A stretch of 64,000 nt of DNA, taken from NCBI GenBank assembly GCA_964019425.1, contig OZ025783.1, forward strand, positions 1,116,001 through 1,180,000, read 5' to 3'. Source of the DNA: Flectonema sp. DT1601. Taxonomy: Eukaryota; Euglenozoa; Diplonemea; Diplonemida; Diplonemidae. Below are positions 34,229-44,765 of the stretch, piece by piece (within the stretch, counting starts at the first letter, position 1; every line of letters starts with the position of its first letter). The notes under the pieces were generated by a model. The model was not told the DNA's origin. It saw only the letters and a list, made by a program, of their open reading frames with translations, and made no database searches. The translations under genes and the position numbers were made by a program.

Positions 34229-35940
34229 TTAACATTCCATGATAAGGAAAGAATGAAGTACTAGTCCTGAAGTTGAACAACACACCTGTTTCAATTCAGC
34301 TATTGCGAGAAGGTATGCATTGGCCTGGTCAACTTTTTCTTCAGATGAAAGATTCTTTCGCTCGTGTTCGAACCACGTTGACCTGTTTGGTAAAATGTGA
34401 AGTTGCTTCCACAAAGAAGACATCAACTGTCTATAAACAATAAAACATACTGGAACTGAGTGAGAATTCCTTGCAGACGCTTTGAAAGATCGACATTTGA
34501 TTTTTGAAGCCTATCAAGTTGAGCCTTTGGTGTCATCCCTGACATTGTTGATAACACTGGTGATGCTGATTGTTTAGTTGCTGAAGGTTTAACTTCCTGT
34601 GGTACTGGTACCAATGGTGCAGGAGCGCGTCTTAGTGGTGCTTCATCTGTGACGGCAACTGCGTGCCTCCGTGGAAGGAAAGCTTTGAGAGGTGAACCAG
34701 ACCAATCGACAGCTTTTTCAACAAAAACTGTCACGTCCTCTACAGGAGGATATCTCATCAAACGTTTTAACGTTCCGCTGTAGTCTCTCGACTGTAATTC
34801 TTTACTAACAAAGCTAAGCATAGCTGCTCCAATTAAAGGTAACAATCCCATCTCTAAAGGTGTTAATCCACTATCACTGTATGAGATAGTCGCACTGTTA
34901 TTAACTGAATGGTAAAGTAGTTCTGTTAGGACTGCATCCCAAAGAGGAGCGGATCCACTTATATCGAATTCTCTTATAAACCAAACTCTGAACCATCTTA
35001 ATGCGTAAACTGTTGGTTCAACACCGTGTTGATGAAGATGTTTTGCTAGTTTAGCATCATAACACGGTAAGATAGTACTCTGTAATCTTGAACACAGTCT
35101 GGTTATCGGTGTTTCTTCATCTGGATTTTTACTGCGATCTCGAACAACTTTATACCAACTCTTCAGATTTGATTCCTTTCCGTTCATTAGTCGATCGAAT
35201 AAGAAATAAGCGTCAGCTTCGATATCAGCTGTTTGTGTTGGTAACATAATCTCAAGAATATCAAGTATTTCAGGAGATATTGATTGCTTTATAGCTGGTG
35301 TTGCTGTCTTTAAAGAATGACCATCGTACCATAAAAAGTAAACAAATGAAGAGACCAAATCATGCATCCCTTGTCGATATCCAGTGTCTAAGTTCTCTAA
35401 TGAGAATGTCTTAAGAATATTGAGCATGAGAGCTCTGATTTCAGGTTTCTCGAATAGGATGTCATCACCAGACATTCTGGTGAGATCTTTTTCTATTTCG
35501 CGTTGAACTTGTTTTTGTTTGAAGTAAATACTCCATCTTGAATCTTTGTCATCGGAGAGTGGATTCTCTACCATCAACAACTCATCATCTTCATCATCGA
35601 CATCAGCATGAGGATCAACGTGATGCTTCTCTTTGTGAGAGTGATATAATTTCCGTTTTTCCATAACATCCACTTCCCATTGATCGAGAATCTCAGCTGC
35701 TGTCATTTTCTTACTCTCGGCTTTCGGAGGATGCGATACTTCACCGAGGAATATTTTCCAATATATTGATCTGATATTCGTTTTTTTCATTCTACCCATC
35801 CCTGCCCGGTATGCGTTCTCTATAGTATAATTTGAGAGAAGCTCTTCAAGCTCGGTCACCATTTCTTTCAGAAGACAGGGTCGTATCGGTTCAGGGATAG
35901 ATTCTTCATCACTGGTGCTTTCATCAAAGCGACTGGTCAT
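34229..35940 (-). CDS. TBC-domain Rab GTPase-activating protein, TBC1D5-like
   Basis: Two exons, 35940-34451 and 34382-34229, with a 68-nt intron (GTATGT to ACCAAACAG, phase 2), give 547 aa. The TBC domain covers most of the first 400 residues. Both catalytic fingers are present: the IxxDxxR motif as IEKDLTR and the YxQG motif as YRQGMHDL. The YRQGMHDL form and the acidic insert before it resemble TBC1D5, a Rab7 GAP acting with retromer on endosomes. The family assignment is firm, the subfamily tentative. A Pro/Ala linker leads to a C-terminal coiled-coil-like segment that continues across the intron. A shorter 20-nt intron could be drawn from the same donor but is less likely. The leader acceptor is TTTTCTAATAG, 13 nt before the ATG. 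Confidence 0.9.
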
Positions 35941-35952
35941 GTTATGAGATGC

Positions 35953-36595
35953 TATTAGAAAATGATGGATGTTGTTTTTTTTTTTTTTTTTATATTATGC
36001 AAGAAGATGTTTCATAATTCTCTCTTTTTTTTTTTTTGTAGTGCACCTGATTTAAAGTACAATGTCCCTCAACAAAAAGAAAACAATAACACTGCGACAG
36101 CATCGAACATTAGTGCAGAGCTAGGACTGCTTTTTATTAATTATTAGTTTTCTTTTTTTTTTTTTTTTGGATTCTTCTTTTTTTTTTTTTTAAAGTATTC
36201 GTTCTTTAAGTTATAAAAATATTATTTAATGTCATTGGGGGGGAGTAGTATTTTTTTTTTTTTTTCCCCTCCCCCCCTGTGATATCGTATTACTGTAATG
36301 AGCTAAGGTATTATGTGTGAAATAATACTGTCAGAAGTGCCTTTAAGGGTAACGCTAGAAATCGTATTCTTGCTGAGAAGAGTAACTACAGCCATTGTGT
36401 TACTTTTTCAAAAGGATTTCGCGTGCTGTTAACGCCTCCTTTACTTAAAAAAAAAAAAAAAAAAGATAAAAAAAGAAACTCCTCCTTCGCTCGTATATTT
36501 CACAAAAAACAGAAGACTGGAGATGCCAGCTACTGTGAGTCCGGAATGTTGACCGGTGAATATTCCTATTTGCCGTTACAAAAGCATTTCTGATA
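35953..36595. other. Intergenic spacer with T-runs
   Basis: About 640 bases with several T-runs of 11 to 18 bases, a G-run at 36237-36243 and C-runs near 36272. The part next to the TBC gene probably holds its 5' leader, with a possible 95-nt intron 35952-36046. Nothing else is seen. Confidence 0.55.
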
Positions 36596-37438
36596 TCACA
36601 GAACACCCGAAGATTTCTTAGCTGCTGAAGCAGTGTCACCGTCACGTGGTAGTTTAATAGGCTCCTAATTTGTGTGTTTTTAAATTTATGATCAGCTTAC
36701 TATTACAACTACCAGTCAGTAGTGAGATTATTAGATTACATACTTTACAACCATCAGCTGGTTCGAGAGCGTCAATAGCAGCGGCAAAGAAACGAAAAGA
36801 GTTATCAAACTCACAATAAGTTCTGATTACAAGAATCTCAACTGGTAATCGACAGCAGTGTAGAGGATCAGGTGTTGGGTCACTCTCAGGTACCATCCAG
36901 TAATGAGAAATTGATCCTTCGATACCATTTGTAGGGTGCCATTCACCCCATCCATTTGTACCCCCTAGAGTCTTCATTTCTTCAGTTGGCCATAACATAT
37001 CAACTGCTTCATTTAACATACCGAACACCCTTCCATTATTAACCAATCGAACACGTCTTCCATCTGTTGCTGGTGTTGCTGGTATCTGCGGACGTTCTCT
37101 TTCCTGAGCCGCTCCCAACCTCTTGCCAACCTTTTCCAACATTCTCTTATCTCTCTGTAGCTGAGCTGGTTGCTTCCTGGGTGACGCCAGGGCTGTCAGT
37201 ATTACTTTCCGAGGGCCTGGAAGCAGTAACAACAAGAATAGCCCTATACCGATAACTGTTTATTAATATTATTTTAAGTTGTATAAAATAGTCAATAACC
37301 AACGGCAGTCCCATTATTAATAATAAGCTACCCGAACATACCTGAAAAAGCTGTAAACACCTCCCCCCAGCTATTCGCTCCCCACATCCATTGACGGATT
37401 AATCCAAGGCTTACTGCCGCAACTAGTGCTGCAGTCAT
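36596..37438 (-). CDS. Small predicted membrane protein, unrecognised family
   Basis: A three-exon model, 37438-37342, 36749-37255 and 36624-36596, fits reading frame and splice sites (introns of 86 nt, GTATGT to AAACAG, and 124 nt, GTAAAG to TTCAG) and gives 210 aa ending KKSSGVL. Residues about 24-44 form a hydrophobic segment (VIGIGLFLLLLLP), probably one membrane anchor. It is followed by a basic Lys/Arg-rich helix and a globular part with NGWGEWHP and a Cys-Cys pair. I do not recognise the family. The middle exon is well supported by its uninterrupted 507-base frame. The last exon is the least certain: without that splice the frame would end instead at 36654 with a different tail. The ATG follows an acceptor-like CCCACAG by 19 nt. 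Confidence 0.7.
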
Positions 37439-37703
37439 TGCATTGTTTAGATAATACTGTGGGTGGGTAAGTTAACTTACTCTAGCACTGATGAGATCTG
37501 ATTAGGTAATCGATTTCCTGTTATTTGAATAGAAGGGATTGTTATAATTATCAAAAATATATAAAATTCAATTGGAAGCTCATGACGCTTGCTGACGAGC
37601 GAAACAATTCCGCGTCGAGTTTCTGAAATAGAATGAAAGTTTTTTTTTGTTTGATTATTCAAAAGAAAACCAAACATGTGAGGGAGGTCTTGAGATAACT
37701 AAT

Positions 37704-38783
37704 TCAAGAAAGGCATTTCGGACATGCGAAAACGTCCAACTGTTTCGAGGCACAGTTTACGTTACCAACAATATCATCTAGAGAGAATGTAAAAACATTA
37801 TAAGATGATTGACTTAACCAACTCGCATAAGAGTTCAACGGATCAGATCTATACCACGTCGAAGGATCCTCATGAGAAGGAGGAGGACAATTCTCTGGAC
37901 TCTGACAGAGCCCTCTGTTGATGGCTGCACAAGAATCCGCTGTTAGATTTCCATTCCGACCTCTATCATCTAAAACACATCCATAAATAGTACAACTTGG
38001 ACATCTTGCTCCCTCCATTAGCATTGGTTTAAATCGATCCATTGCCGCACACATTCCATTCACATCCTCTGCCTTCCCATTCGAAACTAAATTACACAAG
38101 TGATGAGAACTAATACATTGAGCAACACTAATATCGGATACAATCGATTTTTTAAAAGTCGGACAGGAATTATAAAAATGACTAAGCGGACACGTGTTGT
38201 AGGTCATCTTACAAAGATGATTTGGACGTCCTGGGAATGGTCCGGTTCCACTACCTAAAGCTCCAGGAGAGTTCATTAGGATGGGCAGTGCAGCAGCATC
38301 AACATAACTAATATCATAATCAACAAAAGGAGTTCTTACATTATCTGTTGAAGCTCGTCGAACTCCGAATGTAAATTCCAAAAGCTGAGCATAGTCATTT
38401 GAGGGATCATCTTGAACAGGGAACGCAGTGTACGGTTCCTGACCAAACGATACCGGATCTTTATAATATAAATAAATCCTACCAGCTGTAACTGTAAGAC
38501 TGGGTAGTACAAACTGAATGGTTTCACCCTTGGCCAATCTCTTTGATCCCCAAACGGTAGCTGGACTTCCACTTGTCACAACTGCCCACAGAGTTACTGA
38601 ACAATGATTTTTAATATTAACACATGGCATTTTACTTGGACAACTATCAAGCGTTGCTACTTCAGGTCGGCAATTGCACCGTGCCACTGCTAAGTCTGAT
38701 TCATTGTAAGCGAGTAACTCCCACCCGAATATTACAATTCCTAACGCGGTTAAGAGATATAAATATCTACTGCCACTCGGCAT
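37704..38783 (-). CDS. Thaumatin-like protein with N-terminal membrane anchor or signal
   Basis: 359 aa in one exon. A hydrophobic stretch at about 7-23 is a signal peptide or anchor. The mature part is Cys-rich and begins with a thaumatin-like strand (NIKNHCSVTLWAVVT), followed by YDISYVDAAALPI, which matches the conserved thaumatin/GH64-type core, and ends with FTFSLDDIVGNVNC. Thaumatin-like proteins are secreted, often bind or cleave beta-1,3-glucan and act on fungal or algal walls. Whether this one has enzyme activity cannot be told. At 359 aa it is longer than plant PR-5 proteins (about 230 aa) because of an inserted Cys-rich region. The leader shows a strong acceptor TTTACTTCTTGCAG, 16 nt before the ATG, and a likely 61-nt 5'UTR intron (38800-38860). 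Confidence 0.85.
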   Translation of the reverse strand: MPSGSRYLYLLTALGIVIFGWELLAYNESDLAVARCNCRPEVATLDSCPSKMPCVNIKNHCSVTLWAVVTSGSPATVWGSKRLAKGETIQFVLPSLTVTAGRIYLYYKDPVSFGQEPYTAFPVQDDPSNDYAQLLEFTFGVRRASTDNVRTPFVDYDISYVDAAALPILMNSPGALGSGTGPFPGRPNHLCKMTYNTCPLSHFYNSCPTFKKSIVSDISVAQCISSHHLCNLVSNGKAEDVNGMCAAMDRFKPMLMEGARCPSCTIYGCVLDDRGRNGNLTADSCAAINRGLCQSPENCPPPSHEDPSTWYRSDPLNSYASWLSQSSYNVFTFSLDDIVGNVNCASKQLDVFACPKCLS

Positions 38784-38861
38784 CTCATGAGGTGAGGGGC
38801 TGCAAGAAGTAAATCAAACCAATTACAAGAAAGAGAGAACTCATTTTTTTTTCTAATTACT

Positions 38862-39448
38862 GTTTCTGTGAATGAATGAAGTCATCCCGTCGGCAATAAA
38901 GCTTTTTGTGATCAAGAAACAAAAAGAGAGTTTTTTTTTTTTTTTTTTTGATGGCGACAACCGCCAACTATTTTTCGATCATTTTTTTTTTTTTTTTTTT
39001 TTCATTCTCATTATTATCTTCATAAAAAAAAAGAGGTTCAATTGCAAACTCAAGAAGGGTTAGTTGATTGGTTCTTTGGTTAACTTCTCAGACTTGTCGG
39101 CAGCACTCCCTTTGTTGTGTGCGCAACCAAAGTCACGACTAGCCAATAAAAATATTTAAAAAAGAACAACCAAAATAATAAAACTATTATTATTAGGGTT
39201 GACAATAACCAGTTTTTGGTCGTGAAAAAAAAAAAAACTATATTTTTTTTTCGCAACCTGTACCCGCGTGGAAAATAAAAATGAAAAAATAAAATAATAA
39301 TAATACCATCACTAATAAGTAACGTTTCCCGAAGATGTCGGTCACACTAGTCAATTTTTATAAAGCAAAACCGTTTTCTCTTCAACGGATAGGTAAGTTG
39401 TAATCACCTCATCTCCTTACAACTACAACATAAGTTTTGCTTTGACAG
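38862..39448. other. Intergenic spacer
   Basis: About 590 bases with T-runs near 38931-38949 and 38983-39002 and an A-run near 39224. No gene is seen. The left part may hold the distal leader of the thaumatin-like gene. Confidence 0.55.
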
Positions 39449-41771
39449 CTATTTCTTATTGGCGAGTTTCTTTGTTTGCTTCTCACCCTCTTTCTTCAAC
39501 TTCTTTACGGCTCCTTTGCTGAGTTCAGCACCGGAAGCATCGTGAGTTGGAATTCCGTCGTTGTCGAATTTCGAGTACTTGTCAGTCTGCGCCTTGAACA
39601 TTTCCCTGAGGGTTTTTTTTTTTTTTTTTTTTTTTCCCCACGCTAACACATGAAGTGAAAAATAAAATAGCACAGCAGCAGAAGCCGCATAAACATAAAG
39701 TAGCCCAATAAAACACATACGATGCAGGAAGGTTTTCAAGAAGTTTTTTGAGACGCATTTGCTCCTCCTGCTGGGCCTTACGAGAACGACCGGTGTCTTT
39801 TTCAGGTCCTGAAGCACGGAGGGTGATAGTTCTGTTGAAGATAATGTTGTCTGACTTACTCTCCTTGTCAACTACGAAGTAACCGAGTCTTTCGAATTGG
39901 AAACTGGTTTCTGGTTTTGCAGATGATACATTCTTCTCAACCGCAACTGGATGAGTTTGAATTGAATTGTTGTTCACCATCTTGAGAACCTTTCTACGCT
40001 TTTCATCATGGTCAGTTAGACCTTCTTCCTCTTCAACAACTTCTTCTTCTTCTGGCTGTCCAACATTGAAGAGAGGTTCATAGATGTTTGCCTTCGCCAT
40101 GACACAGTCTTCTGTTGATACCCAACCAATGTGACCTGGGACCTTACGTTCTCCTGCAACTTGATGAGTACACTTTAATTCAACAACAGCCTTAGTAGAA
40201 GGATCTGTGATTACTTCGACTACCTTAACAATAATTCCACAAGTACGAAGCATCACTTCACCGTTAGGTTTTAATCTAAAGTAGTCATCTGAAGGGTTCA
40301 TCATGAAGTCACCCTGATCGATGTACAATGTTGGAGTGAACAACACGGTTCTTGAACCCATTGATGGTGTCTTTGGGTGATTGTCAACTTTAAACTCCTG
40401 ACGATGATCAGCTGGTAGATCAGTGATGGTTAATTTGATAGGTGAGATGGCTGCAAATCGACGTTCACAATTAGTATCAAGTTCTTCACGAACTACATCA
40501 TCAAGTTTAGCAGTATCAACAACTGAGAAGTTTCTAGTCACTCCGATATTCTCACAGAATTTACGAATAGCTGCTGGAGGAATACCTCTTCTTCTCATAC
40601 CACACAAAGAAGGCATTCTTGGATCATCCCATCCAGAGACAACTCCTTCATTCACACAAACGTTTAGATTCCTCTTTGATAAAACGACGTCTTTCAATAC
40701 CAACTTTGCGAACTCAGTCTGAATAGGTCTGCACTTCTCTTTTCCCGGAATAGGAAGGTTCTCAACAAACCAATCGTACAAAGGTCTGTGGGCATCGAAC
40801 TCAAGAGTGCAGAAAGAATGAGTGATTCCTTCAATAGCATCTTCCTGTCCATGAGCGAAGTCATAAATAGGATAAATACACCATTTGTTACCAGTATGAG
40901 GATGTTCCTTATGAAGAATACGATACAGTCCTGGATCTCTCATGTTTAAGTTAGCTGACTCCATGTCAATCTTTGCTCTGAGAATGTGACTTCCCTCTTT
41001 GTGTTTACCATCACGCATCTCTCTGAAGAGGTTTAAGTTTTCTTCTACAGATCTGTTTCTGAAAGGACTGTTGACACCTTTCTTTATCGCAGATCCTCTG
41101 TTTTCACGAGCCTGTTCTTTAGTTTGAGAATCAATGTACGCCTTTCCATCTTTAATAAGGATCTCAGCCCACTCGTATAAAGTATCAAAGTAAGAACTGG
41201 CGTAGTATTTGTGTTCACCCCAATCAAACCCAAGCCACTTTACATCTGACTGGATAGCGTCGATGTATTCCTGTTTCTCAGATGTTGGATTAGTGTCGTC
41301 GAATCGAAGATGACATCTTCCACCAAATTCCTTTGCGAATCCAAAGTTCAGACAAATGGATTTCGCGTGTCCGATGTGAAGATAACCATTCGGCTCTGGA
41401 GGGAATCTCGTTCTAATGACGTCTCCCTTTCGTCCAACTCTGTCGTTAATTCTTCCTCCTTTTGCCAAATCCTTTCTAATCAATTCTCTTAAAAAGTTTG
41501 CTGGTTCAGCTGAGACTTCGGCTGGCTTAGCAGCTGTCTCAGTCTTCGGCTTCTTCAAAGCAGACTTTGCTGGGACTGCTACTTTTGGTGATCGTTGAAT
41601 TCCGATTCTATCACCTACAGTGTATCTAGCCATGTTTGCTGCCCACTCTGCGACGGTTCTGTTTCCTGCGAATATCTTTTCGAACATCTTAGCGTCCTGT
41701 TCAGTTGGCTCGTATCCCTCAAGGTAAGGCCGTTCCTGAAGCTTGTCGTTAACCTCTTTCTGGTTTGACAT
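39449..41771 (-). CDS. Glutaminyl-tRNA synthetase, cytosolic type
   Basis: Two exons, 41771-39721 and 39605-39449, with a 115-nt intron (GTATGTG to CCCTCAG, phase 2), give 735 aa. It is a class I synthetase with HIGH at 132-135 ([12 protein letters not shown]) and the KMSKS counterpart [29 protein letters not shown] is the GlnRS/GluRS family signature and the C-terminal half holds the anticodon-binding barrels. The first 55 residues ([18 protein letters not shown]) resemble the GST-C-like helices of eEF1B and other multi-synthetase components. The tail [20 protein letters not shown] is a basic extension like that seen in eukaryotic CysRS. Both suggest docking in a translation complex (inference). 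The intron carries a long A-run instead of a pyrimidine tract before its acceptor. A 52-nt 5'UTR intron (41801-41852) is likely. Confidence 0.93.
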
Positions 41772-41986
41772 TTATATGATTTCCTTGAGAGGAAGAAAAA
41801 CTAAAAAAGAATTGAACGACAGGAACCCAACAAGCTCAAATTACATAAATACCTGATAGCCTGTTGTAATAATAAACAGAAAACTAAATTTTAAAAAAAA
41901 ACAAAAAGTGTTTTTCACTACAATTAATAAATAACGATCTCCATAAGTATTGTACAATCTAATTATAATAAAGTTTACAACATTTC

Positions 41987-43237
41987 TTATTCTTCTTCAT
42001 CTGAAGTGCATAGTTTCTGTACCATGCTGAAGGCTGTTTCTTCAACGTCATTTGAAGGGAATATTTCACGCATCATACTAAGATACGTGTCTATGTACTC
42101 TGTTGTTAGTTCTAAGGCCGCATATGAAGCATCCCGTCCATGAAGAGCGAGTTGCATTGATTGAGATAGCTGTTCCATTCCAGGGAGGATGTTTGCGAAT
42201 GGGAATGAATTTTGTTGGAGTTCTTTATTCCGACGAGTTTGCTCGTCTTCAGACACCTGTTGGTTTAGCTCAGCTAGTTTTAATCTATAATCAGCACACT
42301 GAAGACAAACAGTTCCAACTTGAGTTGTCAGAGATGCCATTTCTGTGTTCAACTCATCCGCGAGTTCTTCTTGCGATTGCTGTGGCTGCTCTACTTTTTC
42401 AGGTGAGCTGTCGAAGTATCGATCACTTCCATGAGAGATTGTTGGAGATGGTGCCCTAACAGATACTCTACTGGTTTTCTTAGGTGAAGTTTCAGGAGAT
42501 GATGCAACAGTTGTGTATAACTTATTAGTTAACATGATGATCGTTTCTTTTGCTTTAACGAGTTCTGTTTTTAATATTTCGATACCTTCTTCCATATCAA
42601 CTTGTTCATCAAGACCATGACCACTCATTTGATAAGCGACGTTGTGAAGTGCTTCAACGAGTGCTTGGGGTGTGTTGGTGCTGCTGCGCTCAACTTTTGA
42701 TATTTCATTCCACAAAATGGAATAGCGTTCTTCCCATTGGATTGCTTTTTGTTTCCAACGTTCAGATACTTGTTCTAATCTATTAATACGAGCGGTCTTT
42801 TCATTATCAGGAGAGACCTCTCTTGTTGGTGATTGTGATTTCCTACCTGGAGCTCCACCTCCTCCTGGTCTAGGTCTTGGTGACGACGGTGCAGTTGTTG
42901 CCGTCATTTGTTGTCTTTGAGGACTTCCCCAATCGTGGTACTCATCTAGCCTTGCTTGCATTTCAACCAATTGTTTTCTCCGAGCTTCATTTAGTTGTTG
43001 TAGTCTGGCTACTTCTCTACGAAGTACTCGATTCTCTTCTTCTAAATCCATCATGTCTTGAGTGGTTCGTGGTCCAAATTCTGGTTCTGGTTGTTCTTTA
43101 CGAATGTCATCACCTCCCCAACTAGTTCTCGGATTGTACATTGGTGGTGAACTCTCTGTGTCATCTTCATCAACCTGATCAGTATATCCTTGAGGTGTTC
43201 CTCCTGAGACACTTCCACGTAGTCCACTTCCTAACAT
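41987..43237 (-). CDS. Coiled-coil protein of unknown function
   Basis: 416 aa in one exon. I do not recognise the family. After a disordered start there is a strong heptad coiled coil (about 60-105, with EEENRVLRREVARLQQL). A Pro/Arg/Ser linker follows, then a second helical part (about 150-240) with TARINRLEQVSERWKQK and conserved-looking tryptophans. A Ser/Pro stretch and a third helical region lead to an acidic end, TSDEEE. The composition suits a structural or scaffold protein, for example of the cytoskeleton, but this is inference. The leader acceptor is ATTTGTTCTTCAG, 15 nt before the ATG. Confidence 0.8.
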   Translation of the reverse strand: MLGSGLRGSVSGGTPQGYTDQVDEDDTESSPPMYNPRTSWGGDDIRKEQPEPEFGPRTTQDMMDLEEENRVLRREVARLQQLNEARRKQLVEMQARLDEYHDWGSPQRQQMTATTAPSSPRPRPGGGGAPGRKSQSPTREVSPDNEKTARINRLEQVSERWKQKAIQWEERYSILWNEISKVERSSTNTPQALVEALHNVAYQMSGHGLDEQVDMEEGIEILKTELVKAKETIIMLTNKLYTTVASSPETSPKKTSRVSVRAPSPTISHGSDRYFDSSPEKVEQPQQSQEELADELNTEMASLTTQVGTVCLQCADYRLKLAELNQQVSEDEQTRRNKELQQNSFPFANILPGMEQLSQSMQLALHGRDASYAALELTTEYIDTYLSMMREIFPSNDVEETAFSMVQKLCTSDEEE

Positions 43238-43257
43238 TGTGATGACGTGACGCTGAA

Positions 43258-43885
43258 GAACAAATATAAATAATTTTTTTATTCATCTTTTATTAATCTT
43301 TATGTTCAAAAGTCCTTCAGAAGCTCTGTGTTTTATTGTTATGGTATTAACACACTGTAAAAAAGAGGTATTATTTATCGAAAGACAAACTGTGCTCAGA
43401 GTCTGTAACTGGTAGGCGGTGCATTAAAGAAAGGCGGACATATATAAAAAAAATAAAAAAAAAATATATTACGTGTGAGTGCGAGGAGAACTACCTATTA
43501 CAGAAACGTCTATTGAAGTACTACAGATGGTACGTACTTAGACCCTCATAAGACACTGCACCGTATTTCTCAGTATTTTTCAGATATTTTTTTCCATTGC
43601 TATGCCAGACCGTATATCGAGATCAGGAACAGAAAAAAAAAATTCGTTCTCTCTTTTTTTTTTTTTTTAAAAATAATATTCAATCCTTCTCTTGTTCAGG
43701 CTCTACGAAGAAAGAAATAATTGACCTTAACTCTAAACTTTTACAATAAAAAGACCACCGTCTAAACTAAACGATAGTCAGCAGTAAATCTATTTAATAT
43801 AACAGTGAACATGAGTTAGTTAGTATTAATAATTATCAGTTCAATCAAAAAAAAGGGCAAAATTTTCGTAGGACAACAAACAAGT
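43258..43885. other. Intergenic spacer
   Basis: About 630 bases without a gene, holding short A/T runs. Another acceptor-like CTCTTTTTTACAG on the minus strand at about 43360 may belong to the leader of the coiled-coil gene. Confidence 0.5.
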
Positions 43886-44060
43886 TGGTTTCGGGCTAAG
43901 ATTAAAAACAATCTTTCTTCGGACCATTCTCTTACCCAGCCCTCTTCAGCGAAGAAAGCAAGGGGGACAATGCGGTGTCAGGCCTGTCCTACTCATCGCG
44001 TTTGCCCTTCTCAGCCAAGGGAACCACGTCAACATTTCTTTTACCATTTAACACAGTCCC
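43886..44060 (-). ncRNA. Candidate non-coding RNA: GC-richer block with nested stems
   Basis: This block stands out from its AT-rich surroundings. A perfect 9-bp stem joins CTTTCTTCG (43913-43921) with CGAAGAAAG (43950-43958). It is followed by GGACA/TGTCC (about 43966-43988) and CCCTT/AAGGG (about 44006-44022). Read on the minus strand it lies downstream of TATATTTATATAAGG, a TATA-like sequence. No long reading frame explains it. I compared it mentally with U1, U2, U4, U5, U6 and SRP RNA and found no match. Strand and transcription are inferred only. Confidence 0.3.
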
Positions 44061-44222
44061 CTTATATAAATATACCAGAATATACAAAATACAAACTGAT
44101 GACTACGAGGGGTCTGGGTAGCCCGCATCAGTAAGCACCCAATCGCAAAGATTGTAGTTTCATAGTATCGGCTGGAAGTGATCGAATATGAGTTTATTAT
44201 AAAAAAGTGCACTAAATTAAAA

Positions 44223-44261
<39 letters not shown>

Positions 44262-44688
44262 TAAAAAAAACACAATTGTTCTGCTGTTTAACACAACAGT
44301 GAACAAGATGCTTGGGTTTGCAAATACATTTCAGAATAATTAATTATCTTTTTTTTTTTTTTTTTTTTTTTTTTTCTTCTTTGCGCCGATGCCTCAAAGG
44401 AGTAGAACCCACTTCAGGCGCAATAAAAAAAATTATCTTATTCACCACTTTGAAGGGAAATACAAATCACACAAAAAAAGGGTATATTTATGAAACAAAA
44501 TGAAAGTAGGAGAATTAAAAAAAAGAAGAAGAAAAAAGGATAGTGTACGGGCGGATAGCTTTCAAAGAAGTGTCTGCGGAGGGTACCAGTTTGTAAAGGA
44601 AAAAAATAATATTTGGTGTAAAGAGCGAAACAACATCCCCCTTGTATTTCAGTCTTGTCCGCCAACGAAAGCTGTAAAATAGAAAAAA
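44061..44688. other. Intergenic spacer with a long A-run
   Basis: About 630 bases holding an A-run of roughly 31 at 44228-44258 and a T-run of about 26 at 44350-44375. Part of the dispersed repeat (TTGTTCTGCTGTT) lies near 44274-44290. No gene is seen. Confidence 0.6.
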
Positions 44689-44765
44689 TTAAAAATCAAC
44701 AAATCTATTGTCGTCTACCCAGCAGTTATGCTGGGCGATCTTTTGATCAAAGTTTCTCAATCGTT

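Noticed and set aside
34431-34450. A 20-nt intron in the TBC gene (GTATGT to TTATAG)
   Set aside because: It keeps the frame, but a 68-nt intron from the same donor to ACCAAACAG also keeps the frame and fits the 61-124 nt range of the other introns.
43886-43960. U2 snRNA candidate based on GGGCTAAGATTAAAA
   Set aside because: The branch-site pairing segment GTAGTA and the conserved 5' end are absent, so this similarity is superficial.
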